Origin: Pseudoflavonifractor sp.
GTDB taxonomy: Bacteria; Bacteroidota; Bacteroidia; Bacteroidales; Muribaculaceae
Assembly: GCA_023667145.1 (NCBI GenBank)
Contig: JAMPAQ010000009.1
Location: 1 to 33,300, forward strand
Length of the DNA stretch: 33,300 nt
Direction of reading: 5' to 3'
Shown here: positions 16,449 through 25,100 of the stretch, piece after piece
How the letters are laid out: the number at the start of each line of letters is the position of its first letter
Position numbering within the stretch: the first letter of the stretch is position 1
Made by a program: the position numbers and the translations under genes
Notes under the pieces: model-generated
Told to the model about the DNA's origin: nothing
Seen by the model: the letters and a program-made list of their open reading frames with translations, nothing else
Database searches by the model: none

Positions 16449-16503
16449 TAATTCCTGACAGCCCGTCGGCACACAATTGGCGCTCGCGCAGTTGTCAGTT
16501 TTT
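16449..16503 (+). ncRNA. Possible short structured transcript ending in a T-run
   Basis: Immediately after the orphan promoter, CTGACA (16455-16460) pairs with TGTCAG (16493-16498), followed by TTTTT (16499-16503). The interior can form a GCC-CGTC-GGC hairpin and a second GC-rich arm, giving a branched structure. Together with the promoter this predicts an RNA of about 55 nt. Read-through to an imperfect hairpin at 16563-16588 would give about 140 nt, partly antisense to the end of the DUF6056 transcript. Confidence 0.35.
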
Positions 16504-16626
16504 ATCTCTGGCACAGAACCGTTTTTTCAAAATATATATGTTTTTATAGATTGTAGATTTAGAGGGACGCCGTCGTGAGACAGCGCCCCTTTCCCTTACA
16601 ACAAGTCATGTCAAGATTCTGATTGT

Positions 16627-16647
16627 ATGACCCTTGATTTGGGTCAT
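16627..16647 (-). terminator. Inverted repeat overlapping the DUF6056 stop codon
   Basis: ATGACCC (16627-16633) and GGGTCAT (16641-16647) form a perfect 7-bp stem with a 7-base loop, overlapping the stop of the minus-strand gene. There is no T-run, so it may be a 3'-end stabiliser or weak terminator. Confidence 0.3.
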
Positions 16648-18305
16648 CTATCGATTGATATAATTTCCCTACCATGATGTATACGCCCGAAGAGCGGCAT
16701 CGGATAAATATAAAACTTGTTTCCAGCGGCATCAATCCCGGTATAAGTCTTTTTGATATTCACTATCAATGTGTCGCGCCATTCGTCACGTTGCCGGTTT
16801 TTCCATGTCGCCCATGGTATGCGGGTTATGTCCATGGATGACATCCTATTGCCGACAACCACCCGATAGGCTCCCGATAACGTGCTGTCGGGCGAGAGGC
16901 AGTAGGGAGGGATACCGTAAAACGGATTGGTCCCGGGAATCTTTAGCTGCTCATCAAAAAGCTGTCCTTTATATTTCCAGGGTAGTACCACTATGGTATT
17001 GCCGTGGTGTCCATAAAAATATGAGAGTTCACACATGTCAAATGGCTGAAAGAAAATTGTTTTGACAAATCCAAAAGTGTACCACGGCAGTTGTGACTCC
17101 GTAATGGGATCAGCGTATATTACCGAGCTGTCAGGCGTGCTTGTGATGGCGGAGATTATCTCAGCCGTATTCTCTCTGACTTTGCGCTGCCAGTGAGCTA
17201 TGCCAATAAAGAATATGGATATAAGTATTGTCAGCAGCATGGTTAGGATGATATGCGGCCGTCTGAACCATCCCCATGTCTGGTATAGTAATTTAAGAGT
17301 GGCGGCCAGGACAAAAAGATTGGTGAACCAGTTTAGTCGTAGCTCGCCACCGAAGTATATGGTGATTGCATATCCTGCTGCGATACCGGCAATCCAGGGG
17401 TATTGGCTGGTGATAATGTTGTGGAATTTATCTTTTGTCCATTTTATTGCCGTCGCCAATATTGTAGCGATATATATTGGCAAGAGTTCGGCATTTAACA
17501 GGGTATGGGTTAGTGCTATAAATATGCTGTAATCATTTCGGGTAAACGAGCCGTTTATGCGGCTGAGCTGTCCGGGCGAGAAAGTCAGAATGAATCCTAT
17601 TATCATCGCTACTAATGGTAATACGTAGGTTTTGTTACGTATTAGAGTCCCACGATGCTGCCATGCAATTACAGTTGAGGCCACTATGGTCGGTATCGCA
17701 AATCCCTCATGCCACCATCCACCCATTAATCCAATTATTACCAATACTCCTAACTGTAATTTTGACCACCCACCTTGGGTCATCAGTTTCCCATACATGA
17801 ATATGAATGTAAGGACAATTACTGACGATGCCACGTAATTCATGGCAAAGACATCCGATGTCATTTTATCTTCCCATGGTAGAAATGTCAGTATCCCAAC
17901 AATAGCAGCTGCCACGGCAAACGGTGACCTCAATCCATTGCGTCCATAGCATACCAGGATGATTAGCAATATCAAGGATATGCAAAAAAGTCCGATGACC
18001 GTCTGTTCCACAGTATCGGGCAGCGGTCTAAATAGTATATGGACGAGATTGGACAAGCGTCCTACTGCCGATACATAATGATTGTACGCTGATTCAAATG
18101 CTTGTTTATATGTGGTTATCTCGATATGGCTGGAGCATGTCCAGAACTCCTCGCCCGATGGATTTTGCAGCCATAGGGTATAGGGCAGGTCATCGCTGTA
18201 GGGGAAGCAATTATACCGCCATGCCATAAATCCCGCCATAGTGATAGCCAGCAGTAGCAGTGATACTGCAACTGGTATCGGTGAGGTTAGGCGCGGTCGT
18301 GACAT
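16644..18305 (-). CDS. DUF6056-family multi-spanning membrane protein, glycosyltransferase-C-like
   Basis: A 553-residue inner-membrane protein with about ten hydrophobic segments. After the first segment (residues 11-30) comes YSDDLPYT, an acidic pair in the first extracytoplasmic loop. An AVGRLSNL and a MNYVASS motif follow. This order (DD, GR, NY) is the pattern I associate with DUF6056/GtrII-like proteins, thought to be GT-C-type glycosyltransferases using lipid-linked sugars. The last 130 residues are soluble and probably periplasmic. Substrate is unknown. The gene is more AT-rich than the flanking operons, which suggests that it was acquired. It lies downstream of the small lipoprotein gene, separated from it by a strong terminator. 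Confidence 0.7.
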   Translation of the reverse strand: MSRPRLTSPIPVAVSLLLLAITMAGFMAWRYNCFPYSDDLPYTLWLQNPSGEEFWTCSSHIEITTYKQAFESAYNHYVSAVGRLSNLVHILFRPLPDTVEQTVIGLFCISLILLIILVCYGRNGLRSPFAVAAAIVGILTFLPWEDKMTSDVFAMNYVASSVIVLTFIFMYGKLMTQGGWSKLQLGVLVIIGLMGGWWHEGFAIPTIVASTVIAWQHRGTLIRNKTYVLPLVAMIIGFILTFSPGQLSRINGSFTRNDYSIFIALTHTLLNAELLPIYIATILATAIKWTKDKFHNIITSQYPWIAGIAAGYAITIYFGGELRLNWFTNLFVLAATLKLLYQTWGWFRRPHIILTMLLTILISIFFIGIAHWQRKVRENTAEIISAITSTPDSSVIYADPITESQLPWYTFGFVKTIFFQPFDMCELSYFYGHHGNTIVVLPWKYKGQLFDEQLKIPGTNPFYGIPPYCLSPDSTLSGAYRVVVGNRMSSMDITRIPWATWKNRQRDEWRDTLIVNIKKTYTGIDAAGNKFYIYPMPLFGRIHHGREIISIDR

Positions 18306-18367
18306 ATTTCTGAGGCTTTGAGATTGTCAGTTTGTCAGTTTGCCTATGGGATAAGGGGCATCAATAC

Positions 18368-18398
18368 AAAAAAAGCTGACCACATTGGTGGACAGCTT
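18368..18398 (-). terminator. Intrinsic terminator of the small lipoprotein gene
   Basis: AAGCTG/CAGCTT (18373-18378 and 18393-18398) and CCAC/GTGG (18380-18383 and 18388-18391) stack with one mismatch around a 4-base loop. On the minus strand the stem runs into seven T residues (18374-18368). Confidence 0.85.
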
Positions 18399-18428
18399 AG
18401 TTCTTTTGCTGTGTAGGGGAAACCCTGA

Positions 18429-18638
18429 TTATTTTACGACTACAGTAGTGTCAGCAGCAACGGCAGCAACAACGGTGTCACCGGTTACAGTGTCTACAGC
18501 TTCAACAGCCTCAACAACCTCTACGTTTACTGTATCAGCAGCAACAGAGTCAGTAGCGGCAGCAGCGTCCTTAGAGTTACCGCAAGAGAAAAGTGATGCG
18601 CTGAATACAACAGCAAGTAATAAAACTAACTTTTTCAT
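18429..18638 (-). CDS. Small Ala/Val/Asp-rich lipoprotein
   Basis: A 69-residue protein. The signal sequence MKKLVLLLAVVF ends in LFSC, with Cys19 as the lipid site. The mature part is about 50 residues of low complexity made almost only of Ala, Val, Asp and Thr, with a repeated VEAVEAVDTV-like pattern. An upstream in-frame extension of 27 codons contains the promoter and is rejected. A good promoter and a strong terminator frame it as a single-gene, probably abundant transcript. Similar tiny lipoproteins occur widely in Bacteroidales; I know of no function. Confidence 0.8.
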   Translation of the reverse strand: MKKLVLLLAVVFSASLFSCGNSKDAAAATDSVAADTVNVEVVEAVEAVDTVTGDTVVAAVAADTTVVVK

Positions 18639-18690
18639 TTCTTTTTTAATTAAATAATAAAACAATATTTCGTTTGCTTCAAAAACGGTA

Positions 18691-18720
18691 CAAAGGTAAT
18701 ACAAAATCGGGACATACAAA
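18691..18720 (-). promoter_or_regulatory. Promoter of the small lipoprotein gene
   Basis: On the minus strand TTTG (18720-18717) is followed after 18 bases by TACCTTTG (18698-18691). The start codon at 18638 leaves a leader of about 45 bases. Confidence 0.65.
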
Positions 18721-18875
18721 TAATTTTTTCGGAAATTTTTACATGAAAATGAGATTTCTCAAAAAAATCATAATTATTGTACTTTTTGCGGCTTGATTTT
18801 AACGTTTCGTGTTGCTGTCTCCTCCATCCGTAACAGGTTGACATGCGTGGGTATACCTTTTAGACCGTGCCGCTG

Positions 18876-20582
18876 TCAATGGGCACCGATGCGATAGCCT
18901 TTCTCCTCGGCCACAATATGGTTGGCGAGTGCCACGGCCTTTGAGATATGGTCGCAGATGTGGTCGCGTCCTATCAGATCCTCTATCTTGGCATGGTCAA
19001 GCACCTTATGCACATTCTCATTGACTCCTGACAGCACTACATGGATGCCCTCGCGGCGCGATGAGTTGATGAGTATCTCAAGGTTGTGAATGCCTGTCGA
19101 GTCGATGAACGGGACCTTTCGCATCCTTATTATGCGCACTACCGGCTTGTCGCTCATACCGCGCATCAGCTCGTCAAATTTTGTCGCTACGCCAAAGAAA
19201 AACGGACCCTCAATCTCGTAGACCTCCACTCCGGGAGCCACATCGAGTATCTCGTGGGTGGTAGCCTCCGATCCCTCGGCAACATCGAGTTGGTCGCCGT
19301 AGACCTTGACCTGGGTATTTTCCATCACACGTCTCAGGAACAGGATTATGGCGAGGAGCAAGCCTATCTCGATGGCGATTGTGAGGTCAAATATCACTGT
19401 GAGCAGGAATGTCACGACAAGTACCGAGATGTCGCTCTTGGGATTCTTGAATATGGCCTTGACCGTGCGCCATCCGCTCATATTATAAGAAACCATGATC
19501 AACACCGCCGCGAGACACGACATAGGCACGAGGTTGATGAGCGGCATCAGGAACAGGAAAATGAGCAGAAGTACCACGGTGTGCACTATACCTGCCACCG
19601 GCGTGCGGCCTCCATTGGTGATGTTGGTCATCGTGCGGGCAATGGCGCCTGTCACGGGTATACCGCCAAAAAATGGCACCACGATGTTGGCAAGTCCCTG
19701 TCCTATAAGCTCGGTGTTGCTGTTGGTACGCGATCCTGTCACACCATCGGCCACGGTTGCAGACAGAAGCGACTCTATCGCGCACAATACGGCGATGGTG
19801 AATGCCGATGGTAACAACTGGTTGATGGTCGACATCGACAGCTCAAACCCATGGGGTTCGGGTATGTCAGTGGGCAGACTGCCAAATCGGTCACCGATGG
19901 TCTCGATGCCCGGCACTGTGTCGCGCATGAAGTAGACAACTGCCGTCATCACAATTATCGCGAGCAACGCGCCCGGCAGTTTTTTTGAGATGTAAGGGGC
20001 TGCTATTATGATGAGTAGCGATGCCACGCCCACAGCGAGTGTGGGCAGGTGCAGGTTCCCGAAGTTTGACAGATAGACGCCCCATTTTGAGATGAACTCG
20101 CTCGGCACTCCTGTCAGACCGAGGCCAAAGAAGTCGTTGATCTGTGTCGAGAAGATTGTCAGCGCGATACCGCTCGTGAATCCCACAACGATGGGGTAGG
20201 GGATAAACTTGATGACCGTCCCGAGGTGAAACAATCCCAGCATCACCAGTATCAATCCCGCCATGAGGGTCGCTATCGCCAGGCCCTCAAGCCCGTAGAG
20301 CGAGATTATGTTGTATACGATTACGATGAATGCGCCTGTCGGGCCACCTATCTGCACGCTGTTGCCGCCAAATGCCGACACCATGAATCCGCCTATGATG
20401 GCTGTGATGAGACCTATCGTCGGGCTGACACCCGATGCTATACCAAACGCTATGGCCAACGGCAGCGCCACGATGCCGACTACTATACCTGCTATGAGAT
20501 CTTCCTTGAACCGGCTCAAGGAATAATGGCGCATGGCCGACAACAACTTCGGCCTGAAATCAATTGTACCTGATAAATTCAT
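18876..20582 (-). CDS. SulP-family anion transporter with STAS domain
   Basis: A 568-residue inner-membrane transporter. The membrane domain (about residues 25-420) begins with the SulP pattern DLIAGIVVGIVALPLAIAFG and contains GGPTGAF near the third segment and GGIPVTGAIARTMTN in the second half, which fits the 7+7 inverted-repeat fold. The C-terminal STAS domain (about 445-550) contains VPFIDSTGIHNLE. Such proteins carry sulfate, bicarbonate or dicarboxylates by proton or sodium symport, and the ion cannot be told from sequence. It has its own promoter and no obvious operon partner. Confidence 0.93.
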   Translation of the reverse strand: MNLSGTIDFRPKLLSAMRHYSLSRFKEDLIAGIVVGIVALPLAIAFGIASGVSPTIGLITAIIGGFMVSAFGGNSVQIGGPTGAFIVIVYNIISLYGLEGLAIATLMAGLILVMLGLFHLGTVIKFIPYPIVVGFTSGIALTIFSTQINDFFGLGLTGVPSEFISKWGVYLSNFGNLHLPTLAVGVASLLIIIAAPYISKKLPGALLAIIVMTAVVYFMRDTVPGIETIGDRFGSLPTDIPEPHGFELSMSTINQLLPSAFTIAVLCAIESLLSATVADGVTGSRTNSNTELIGQGLANIVVPFFGGIPVTGAIARTMTNITNGGRTPVAGIVHTVVLLLIFLFLMPLINLVPMSCLAAVLIMVSYNMSGWRTVKAIFKNPKSDISVLVVTFLLTVIFDLTIAIEIGLLLAIILFLRRVMENTQVKVYGDQLDVAEGSEATTHEILDVAPGVEVYEIEGPFFFGVATKFDELMRGMSDKPVVRIIRMRKVPFIDSTGIHNLEILINSSRREGIHVVLSGVNENVHKVLDHAKIEDLIGRDHICDHISKAVALANHIVAEEKGYRIGAH

Positions 20583-20629
20583 CCCTTCGGATAATTTAAT
20601 TTAACAAAACTTCATACTTTTTCAAGCCG

Positions 20630-20661
20630 CAAAATTACTCAAATTCCTCCATTCCCCCAAA
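20630..20661 (-). promoter_or_regulatory. Promoter of the SulP transporter gene
   Basis: On the minus strand TTTG (20661-20658), a 20-base spacer and TAATTTTG (20637-20630) match the Bacteroidetes consensus. The start codon is about 40 bases downstream of the predicted transcription start. Confidence 0.7.
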
Positions 20662-20742
20662 TTTTTTTCATACCCCACCTTCACTTGTTTTGCGGATTAT
20701 GGCATCGGTAGGTCGTAGGGGGGGTGCCCAGCGCCGGCGGTG

Positions 20743-21510
20743 TCAGCCCCCGGTGTAGAACACCTGCACCTTGCCGACGGGGAGCTTTCCTTCGATGCGC
20801 AGCGGTATGCGGCGGCTGTCGGTCGATATCCATGCCGTCATGTCGTCGCTGCTCTTCTTGCCGTTGGACGTGAACGAGAAGTTTATCTGATAGGCCCTTG
20901 TAGCCTTACCGTCAATCTTGACATCCTCCATGCCCGCGTACCGCAGCCTCAACCGCTCGTTGCGCTTCCCCGAGAATATGTTTATCACCATGTCGCGTCC
21001 CGGAGTCAGCTTGTCAAACTCAAGGTTGCGCAGGTAGTAAAACACGCTCAGCATGTCGACTGTCGTCCCCGTGGCCTCGATTTTGTGGTTGGATGTCGAT
21101 GCGGCGCGGTCCTTGCGCTTGTAGTATGTCGAGCACTCCCCCGTCACCTTGTTGTCGGCCTCGTGACGGTACACCACAATGTCACGCGAATATTTCCCTT
21201 GCTCGTGTGCCCGCTTCTCATATCGCAGCGGCTTCATCCCCTCGCACTCCATCTCGGCTATCAGGGTGTCGCGCAGACGGTATATCTTGTCGGCCCACGG
21301 TTCCGATGCCGCCGTCAGCACCGCCCTTGCGTTTGTCCCTCGATTACGCAGCGACAGCGTCGCGTGGCCCGCCTTGCTGTTTATCAGTCCCCACTTGAAC
21401 ATCACCTTATATTGCAGGTCTTCATCGGCAAACCCCTCGGCTCTCACCGCCGACACTACGGCACTCACAATCATGATAACCGCCAAAATCGCATATCGTA
21501 AATTTCTCAT
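20743..21510 (-). CDS. DUF3108-domain exported protein
   Basis: A 255-residue protein with a Sec signal peptide (about 1-24, ending near VRA) and no lipobox. The mature part, including LQYKVMFKWGLINSKAGHAT and a closing AWISTDSRRIPLRIEGKL strand region, fits DUF3108, a family of periplasmic beta-rich proteins of unknown function. It is monocistronic here. A 253-codon plus-strand frame lies wholly over this gene and is an antisense shadow, since only the minus frame has a signal peptide and a recognisable fold. A TAGGTTTG box on the minus strand (21547-21540) may be its -7 element. Confidence 0.8.
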   Translation of the reverse strand: MRNLRYAILAVIMIVSAVVSAVRAEGFADEDLQYKVMFKWGLINSKAGHATLSLRNRGTNARAVLTAASEPWADKIYRLRDTLIAEMECEGMKPLRYEKRAHEQGKYSRDIVVYRHEADNKVTGECSTYYKRKDRAASTSNHKIEATGTTVDMLSVFYYLRNLEFDKLTPGRDMVINIFSGKRNERLRLRYAGMEDVKIDGKATRAYQINFSFTSNGKKSSDDMTAWISTDSRRIPLRIEGKLPVGKVQVFYTGG

Positions 21511-21646
21511 ATATCTTTGTCAATATCGTTAGTTGGTTGCAAACCTACACAAAAATCGACAAAGCCCCACATCCTGTTACTTAATGATTATTAATCCACG
21601 ACAAAAATCCCACAATCAAGCCTCGATGCCCCAACCGTCTATGTCT

Positions 21647-21919
21647 CTATCCGAATAACTCGGAATGGGAACCGAGGCGCACAAGGTCTATTTGGTCTGT
21701 GTCGGGGTCAAACCATATAAGTAGGAAATCGCCCTCTATGTGACATTCCATATATCCAGCATAGTTGCCTGTCAGCATGTGGGGCTTGTTCTTTGCCGGA
21801 ATTAGAATCTCGTTTTTGAGCTTATCTACAATCTCTTGGAGTGCCTTTAGCTTGCGGGGGTTGTTAAGAATACGCTTTACGTCTTTCTTGTATTGGGTGG
21901 ACGGTTTCAGTTTCTTCAT
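21647..21919 (-). CDS. YafQ-family mRNA interferase toxin
   Basis: A 90-residue RelE-superfamily endoribonuclease, predicted to cut mRNA at the ribosome. The sequence fits YafQ along its length: MLTGNYAGYMECHIEGD, then LIWF, and the terminal RLGSHSELF. His47, His60, Asp64, His85 and Phe89 align with the residues implicated in E. coli YafQ activity, so the enzyme looks intact. The start codon overlaps the stop of the upstream antitoxin gene (ATGA), the usual coupling of dinJ-yafQ modules. No promoter of its own is seen. Confidence 0.9.
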   Translation of the reverse strand: MKKLKPSTQYKKDVKRILNNPRKLKALQEIVDKLKNEILIPAKNKPHMLTGNYAGYMECHIEGDFLLIWFDPDTDQIDLVRLGSHSELFG

Positions 21920-22173
21920 AATCCCATTGATTTAACCATCGCTTCTACTGACGATGTGTCTATTTCAGGCACATCACGTAATGCGCCACTCTCAGCTTCT
22001 TTCATTGCTGCGAGGGTTTCTGCGTTAGGCTCATGGTAGGCAGCATCCAACAATAATGTCTCCACAAAATTGTTAAGGCTACGATTCTGATGTTTTGCCA
22101 TAAGTTTCAGTCGGTCAATCAAATCGACCGACAAACGAAAACTTTGATTTCTCTTTGCTAATGCTATATCCAT
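21916..22173 (-). CDS. Ribbon-helix-helix antitoxin of the YafQ module
   Basis: An 85-residue antitoxin. Residues 8-48 (QSFRLSVDLIDRLKLMAKHQ, then RSLNNFVETLLLDA) form a MetJ/Arc-type ribbon-helix-helix DNA-binding domain. The acidic tail (PEIDTSSVEAMVKSMGL) is the probable toxin-binding segment. It precedes the toxin gene with a 4-base overlap. It is expected to neutralise the toxin and repress the shared promoter as a complex. Confidence 0.85.
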   Translation of the reverse strand: MDIALAKRNQSFRLSVDLIDRLKLMAKHQNRSLNNFVETLLLDAAYHEPNAETLAAMKEAESGALRDVPEIDTSSVEAMVKSMGL

Positions 22174-22193
22174 AGTTTTAATGTTTTAGACTG

Positions 22194-22225
22194 CAAATAT
22201 ACTATAAATGTATTACAATAACAAC
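22194..22225 (-). promoter_or_regulatory. Promoter and possible operator of the YafQ toxin-antitoxin operon
   Basis: On the minus strand GTTG (22225-22222), a 20-base spacer and TATATTTG (22201-22194) form a promoter. The imperfect palindrome ATAC-N7-GTAT in the spacer overlaps the -7 region and could be the operator for autorepression; this is inferred from position only. Confidence 0.55.
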
Positions 22226-22299
22226 ATATATGCTTTCAAAGTTTTGGGCGATATTGAGCGTTATGAGCGTAAATGTTTTTTTATGAGTGACGATGCTGA

Positions 22300-22346
22300 A
22301 ACAGCACGGTCTCCGTGCCAACGATTGACGCGGAGACTGTGCTGTT
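22300..22346 (-). terminator. Terminator of the LRR protein gene
   Basis: A long stem of AACAGCAC (22300-22307) with GTGCTGTT (22339-22346), then after one mismatch GTCTCCG (22309-22315) with CGGAGAC (22331-22337), loop 15 bases. It starts 17 bases past the LRR stop codon on the minus strand. Only TTTC follows, so the T-run is short. Confidence 0.6.
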
Positions 22347-22363
22347 AATGTCTGAAAAATTTC

Positions 22364-24844
22364 TTAGAGGGCTACCTTGATGCTGTCGTTGTTGATTTTG
22401 ACGATTGCAATGTTGTTGGATGAGGTGATATCATGGAAATATGCCTTGCCGTCAATAGCCTTTGTGGTGGCGAGAAGCCGACCTGACGTGTCATACAGAG
22501 AAACCTCCTCGTTATCCTCAAGACCGCTGACCACAATGCTTTGGCCGGTGACGCATACCGCTACTCCACGGCAGTCGGCATTGATGTCGGCAATCCCGGC
22601 GCTTTCTCCCTGCGACAGAAAGCAGAGAGTGGTGTAAGTGATGTCGCTGTTGATATAGCCCGAAGCCTCGCAGTAGGCCGAGATCTCATAAGTTGCATTC
22701 AGACCTATTACGCCATTGCTTGAGTCGCCTGACTTGATGTCGGAGTCGGCAATATTATAATGATAGACAGTGCCATCAGTCTCTGAGCTGAACATCAGCT
22801 TACCATCCTCAAACGTTATGACGGGCGCGGCGCATTGCGGCTTTTCCCACGACTCAGGGTCATTGGCGATATTGACAAACTGTTTCCACGGGTCAAGGGA
22901 GGCGTAGAGTTTATCAGTTCCTTTTGGCACGAAAAGCACGGCCTCCGTGTTTTTCGCTGAGAATGCGTCAGCAGTAACGGAGACATGGCGCGGGTCTTCC
23001 CATCCGACAATCACGCTCTCCAAGTCCGAGCAGTACCTAAAAGCATATTTCCCAATCTCTTTTATGGACTTAGGCAACGTCAAACTCTTGATTTTTGCAT
23101 TATAAAAGACTTGGTTCCCGATTGCTTCAAGACCCTCGGGGAGGGATACCTCTTCAAGGTGATAGGCGCTTATCATTTGATTGGGCAAGGATTTGACGTC
23201 TGACCCTACAATGACTTTCGTACAGTTGGTTACGTAATAGTTATTATTACTACCAGAATCATTCGGTTTCGCATTTAAGGCGTTCCAATAAAGAGTTTCG
23301 GCTTTGAAAGCAGCACTGTATTTTGGCTTGCTCTCAATCCCGCGACCCACTGTCATTGTCTTGCATACGTAGTTACCGCCACTGATGGTGCTATCAAACA
23401 AGATACATGGAGGCATTACGGTCACCTCATCACCGATATAGAGATTGTTAACTTGAGTGGCCATATGACCATCGTTATTATAGTCAGGTAAAGAGGAATT
23501 CAAGTACAGATTCTCAATCTTTCCGACTGATGAGAAAACGGAATAGCCAATTGATTTCAGATTAGGTCCGAATACGATATTTTCTTGGTCAGGAATGTTG
23601 CTGAATGCAGATGACCCAATATACTCTAGAGAATTGGGCAGAGACAGAGTCTTGATGCCGGTCCCAAGGAAGCCTGAGTCGTCAATGTATTTAACCTTTT
23701 CCATCTGAACGCTTACGAGTCCTTTACAATCCTTGAAGCATTCTTTGCCGATGATCTCAACATTCGGGAGTATAACTTCTTTCAACCCAACTTGTTCATG
23801 GCATAATCGTTTTGGTAGGGACTTTACGCTTTCACCTACAGTTAATCCTGCCAATGACGGCCCTAAAATTCTATGATAGTTGCCTTTGTAATATTGGTTG
23901 CTTATCGCCGTAAGATTTGTAGGATTATAATTGACATGCGTTAGCGATGAGCAATTAGCAAAAACACCGCCTCCCATATATTCAAGTGATGCAGGTAGAG
24001 TCACCTCTACAAGGTATGAGTGGTCAGCAAATACGCGTGGTGTTATACCGAGAGTACTTTCGGCCACTTCGATTTTTGTCGGGCTGTTATAGTTGAGTGG
24101 CCAGTAATAAAGGCATTTGCCGACATAAATTGGCTGTGTTGCACGTTCCTGCATCCATGGAGTTGACTCAAAGGCATTCGCACCAACGTATGAGATAGTA
24201 CCTTGAATTTCAATCTCATTTAGGGACGTGCCATAGAAAAGTTGATCGGGAATCTCTGTCACTTCCGGTCCAAAAACCACTTTACGGACGTAGCCGTTGC
24301 TGAAAAAACTTCTCTTATCGGAACCATAATTAATGGCATCTATATATGTCTCTTTGGGTATGTTGCAATTCCATATTACTACATCGAGAAATTCGTTATA
24401 ATCAAATGCACTGTTACCGACCTCGATGACATTGCGGGGTACGGTCAATCCGTGGAGGTCACAATTATAGAATGCCTTTTCGCCAATCTTTTGTAGCGAT
24501 TCGGGGAGATTGATGTTTTGGAGCGAACTGCATCCGCTGAACGATTCCTTTTTGATGTCCAGCAGGGTGGATGGGAATGTTACGCTGCTCAACGATGTAA
24601 ATCCCTTGAACGCTGCATTGTCAATCGTTGTGATGCCCTCTCCCATTATTATGGTCTTGACATCATCCTTATAGATGGCGTAGGATGCGGTACTGCCTAT
24701 TGACATGTCGCCCTCGCCGGTGATGGTCATTGTGTGGTCGGTGATGCTCCAGTTAAGGGCTGTCCCACAACTGCCGCTCTGTGCCCACGCTGTGGTGGCA
24801 TAGCAAAGCGATGTGAAAAGTAATAACGATTTGATTTGTCTCAT
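22364..24844 (-). CDS. BspA-type leucine-rich repeat surface protein
   Basis: An 826-residue exported protein with a signal peptide (about 1-21, ending AWA). The mature N-terminus GSCGTALNWSITDHTMTITG is the typical cap of BspA-like proteins. From about residue 60 to 650 it carries many LRR_5 (Treponema pallidum-type) repeats of roughly 23 residues, for example LPESLQKIGEKAFYNC and LPKSIKEIGKYAFRYC. Beyond residue 650 are an Fn3-like segment and a C-terminal sorting-like beta domain (VSLYDTSGRLLATTKAIDGK). BspA-like proteins mediate adhesion to host proteins or other bacteria; the ligand here is unknown. The C-terminal domain resembles that of the multimodular amylase in layout, suggesting a shared export or anchoring route. 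The gene is AT-rich compared with adjacent housekeeping genes. Confidence 0.88.
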   Translation of the reverse strand: MRQIKSLLLFTSLCYATTAWAQSGSCGTALNWSITDHTMTITGEGDMSIGSTASYAIYKDDVKTIIMGEGITTIDNAAFKGFTSLSSVTFPSTLLDIKKESFSGCSSLQNINLPESLQKIGEKAFYNCDLHGLTVPRNVIEVGNSAFDYNEFLDVVIWNCNIPKETYIDAINYGSDKRSFFSNGYVRKVVFGPEVTEIPDQLFYGTSLNEIEIQGTISYVGANAFESTPWMQERATQPIYVGKCLYYWPLNYNSPTKIEVAESTLGITPRVFADHSYLVEVTLPASLEYMGGGVFANCSSLTHVNYNPTNLTAISNQYYKGNYHRILGPSLAGLTVGESVKSLPKRLCHEQVGLKEVILPNVEIIGKECFKDCKGLVSVQMEKVKYIDDSGFLGTGIKTLSLPNSLEYIGSSAFSNIPDQENIVFGPNLKSIGYSVFSSVGKIENLYLNSSLPDYNNDGHMATQVNNLYIGDEVTVMPPCILFDSTISGGNYVCKTMTVGRGIESKPKYSAAFKAETLYWNALNAKPNDSGSNNNYYVTNCTKVIVGSDVKSLPNQMISAYHLEEVSLPEGLEAIGNQVFYNAKIKSLTLPKSIKEIGKYAFRYCSDLESVIVGWEDPRHVSVTADAFSAKNTEAVLFVPKGTDKLYASLDPWKQFVNIANDPESWEKPQCAAPVITFEDGKLMFSSETDGTVYHYNIADSDIKSGDSSNGVIGLNATYEISAYCEASGYINSDITYTTLCFLSQGESAGIADINADCRGVAVCVTGQSIVVSGLEDNEEVSLYDTSGRLLATTKAIDGKAYFHDITSSNNIAIVKINNDSIKVAL

Positions 24845-24917
24845 GATTTGGTTTCCCGGTGTCTCTCAGTCCTCGAGACCATTAAAAATGAAAAAGCGCA
24901 GACTGATTGCCACACTC

Positions 24918-25032
24918 TATTAGAAGGTCGTAGGAAACCCGAAGATGAAGATGCGGAACGACAGCCCACGCCTATGGCGTGAGAACCGATTGTCTTCCTT
25001 GCATCTTCGAAAATTTCCTACGTTTTCTAATA
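24918..25032. repeat. 115-bp inverted-repeat element in the LRR gene leader
   Basis: The ends are perfect inverted repeats TATTAGAA (24918-24925) and TTCTAATA (25025-25032). Inward, GTAGGAAA and GAAGATG on the left pair with TTTCCTAC and CATCTTC on the right, and the centre is a CACGCC-TAT-GGCGTG hairpin. The whole unit can fold into one long imperfect stem. It encodes no protein and I see no target-site duplication. A MITE-like or other dispersed palindromic element is the likeliest identity. Confidence 0.65.
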
Positions 25033-25071
25033 CAAGTAAAAGCAAGCGCTTCTTTTTTATTATAATATGTA

Positions 25072-25097
25072 GTGGATTAGGGTTGACCCTAATCCAC
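25072..25097. repeat. Perfect 12-bp stem palindrome at the 5' end of the LRR transcript
   Basis: GTGGATTAGGGT (25072-25083) and ACCCTAATCCAC (25086-25097) are exact inverted repeats around two bases. On the minus strand the predicted LRR transcription start is near 25095, so the RNA would begin with this hairpin. It could equally act in DNA as an operator or, for tdk read-through, as a weak terminator. Confidence 0.6.
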
Positions 25098-25100
25098 GTG

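Noticed and set aside
18385-18657. 90-codon plus-strand frame rich in Thr, Ala, Ser and Val
   Set aside because: Mirror image of the low-complexity small lipoprotein gene on the other strand. Only the minus frame has a lipoprotein signal, promoter and terminator.
20740-21501. 253-codon plus-strand open frame
   Set aside because: It lies wholly antisense to the DUF3108 gene. It has no signal or domain and is explained by the GC-rich codon pattern of the real gene.
21512-21519. TATCTTTG promoter box on the plus strand
   Set aside because: No -33 element and no plus-strand gene or hairpin downstream; probably chance.
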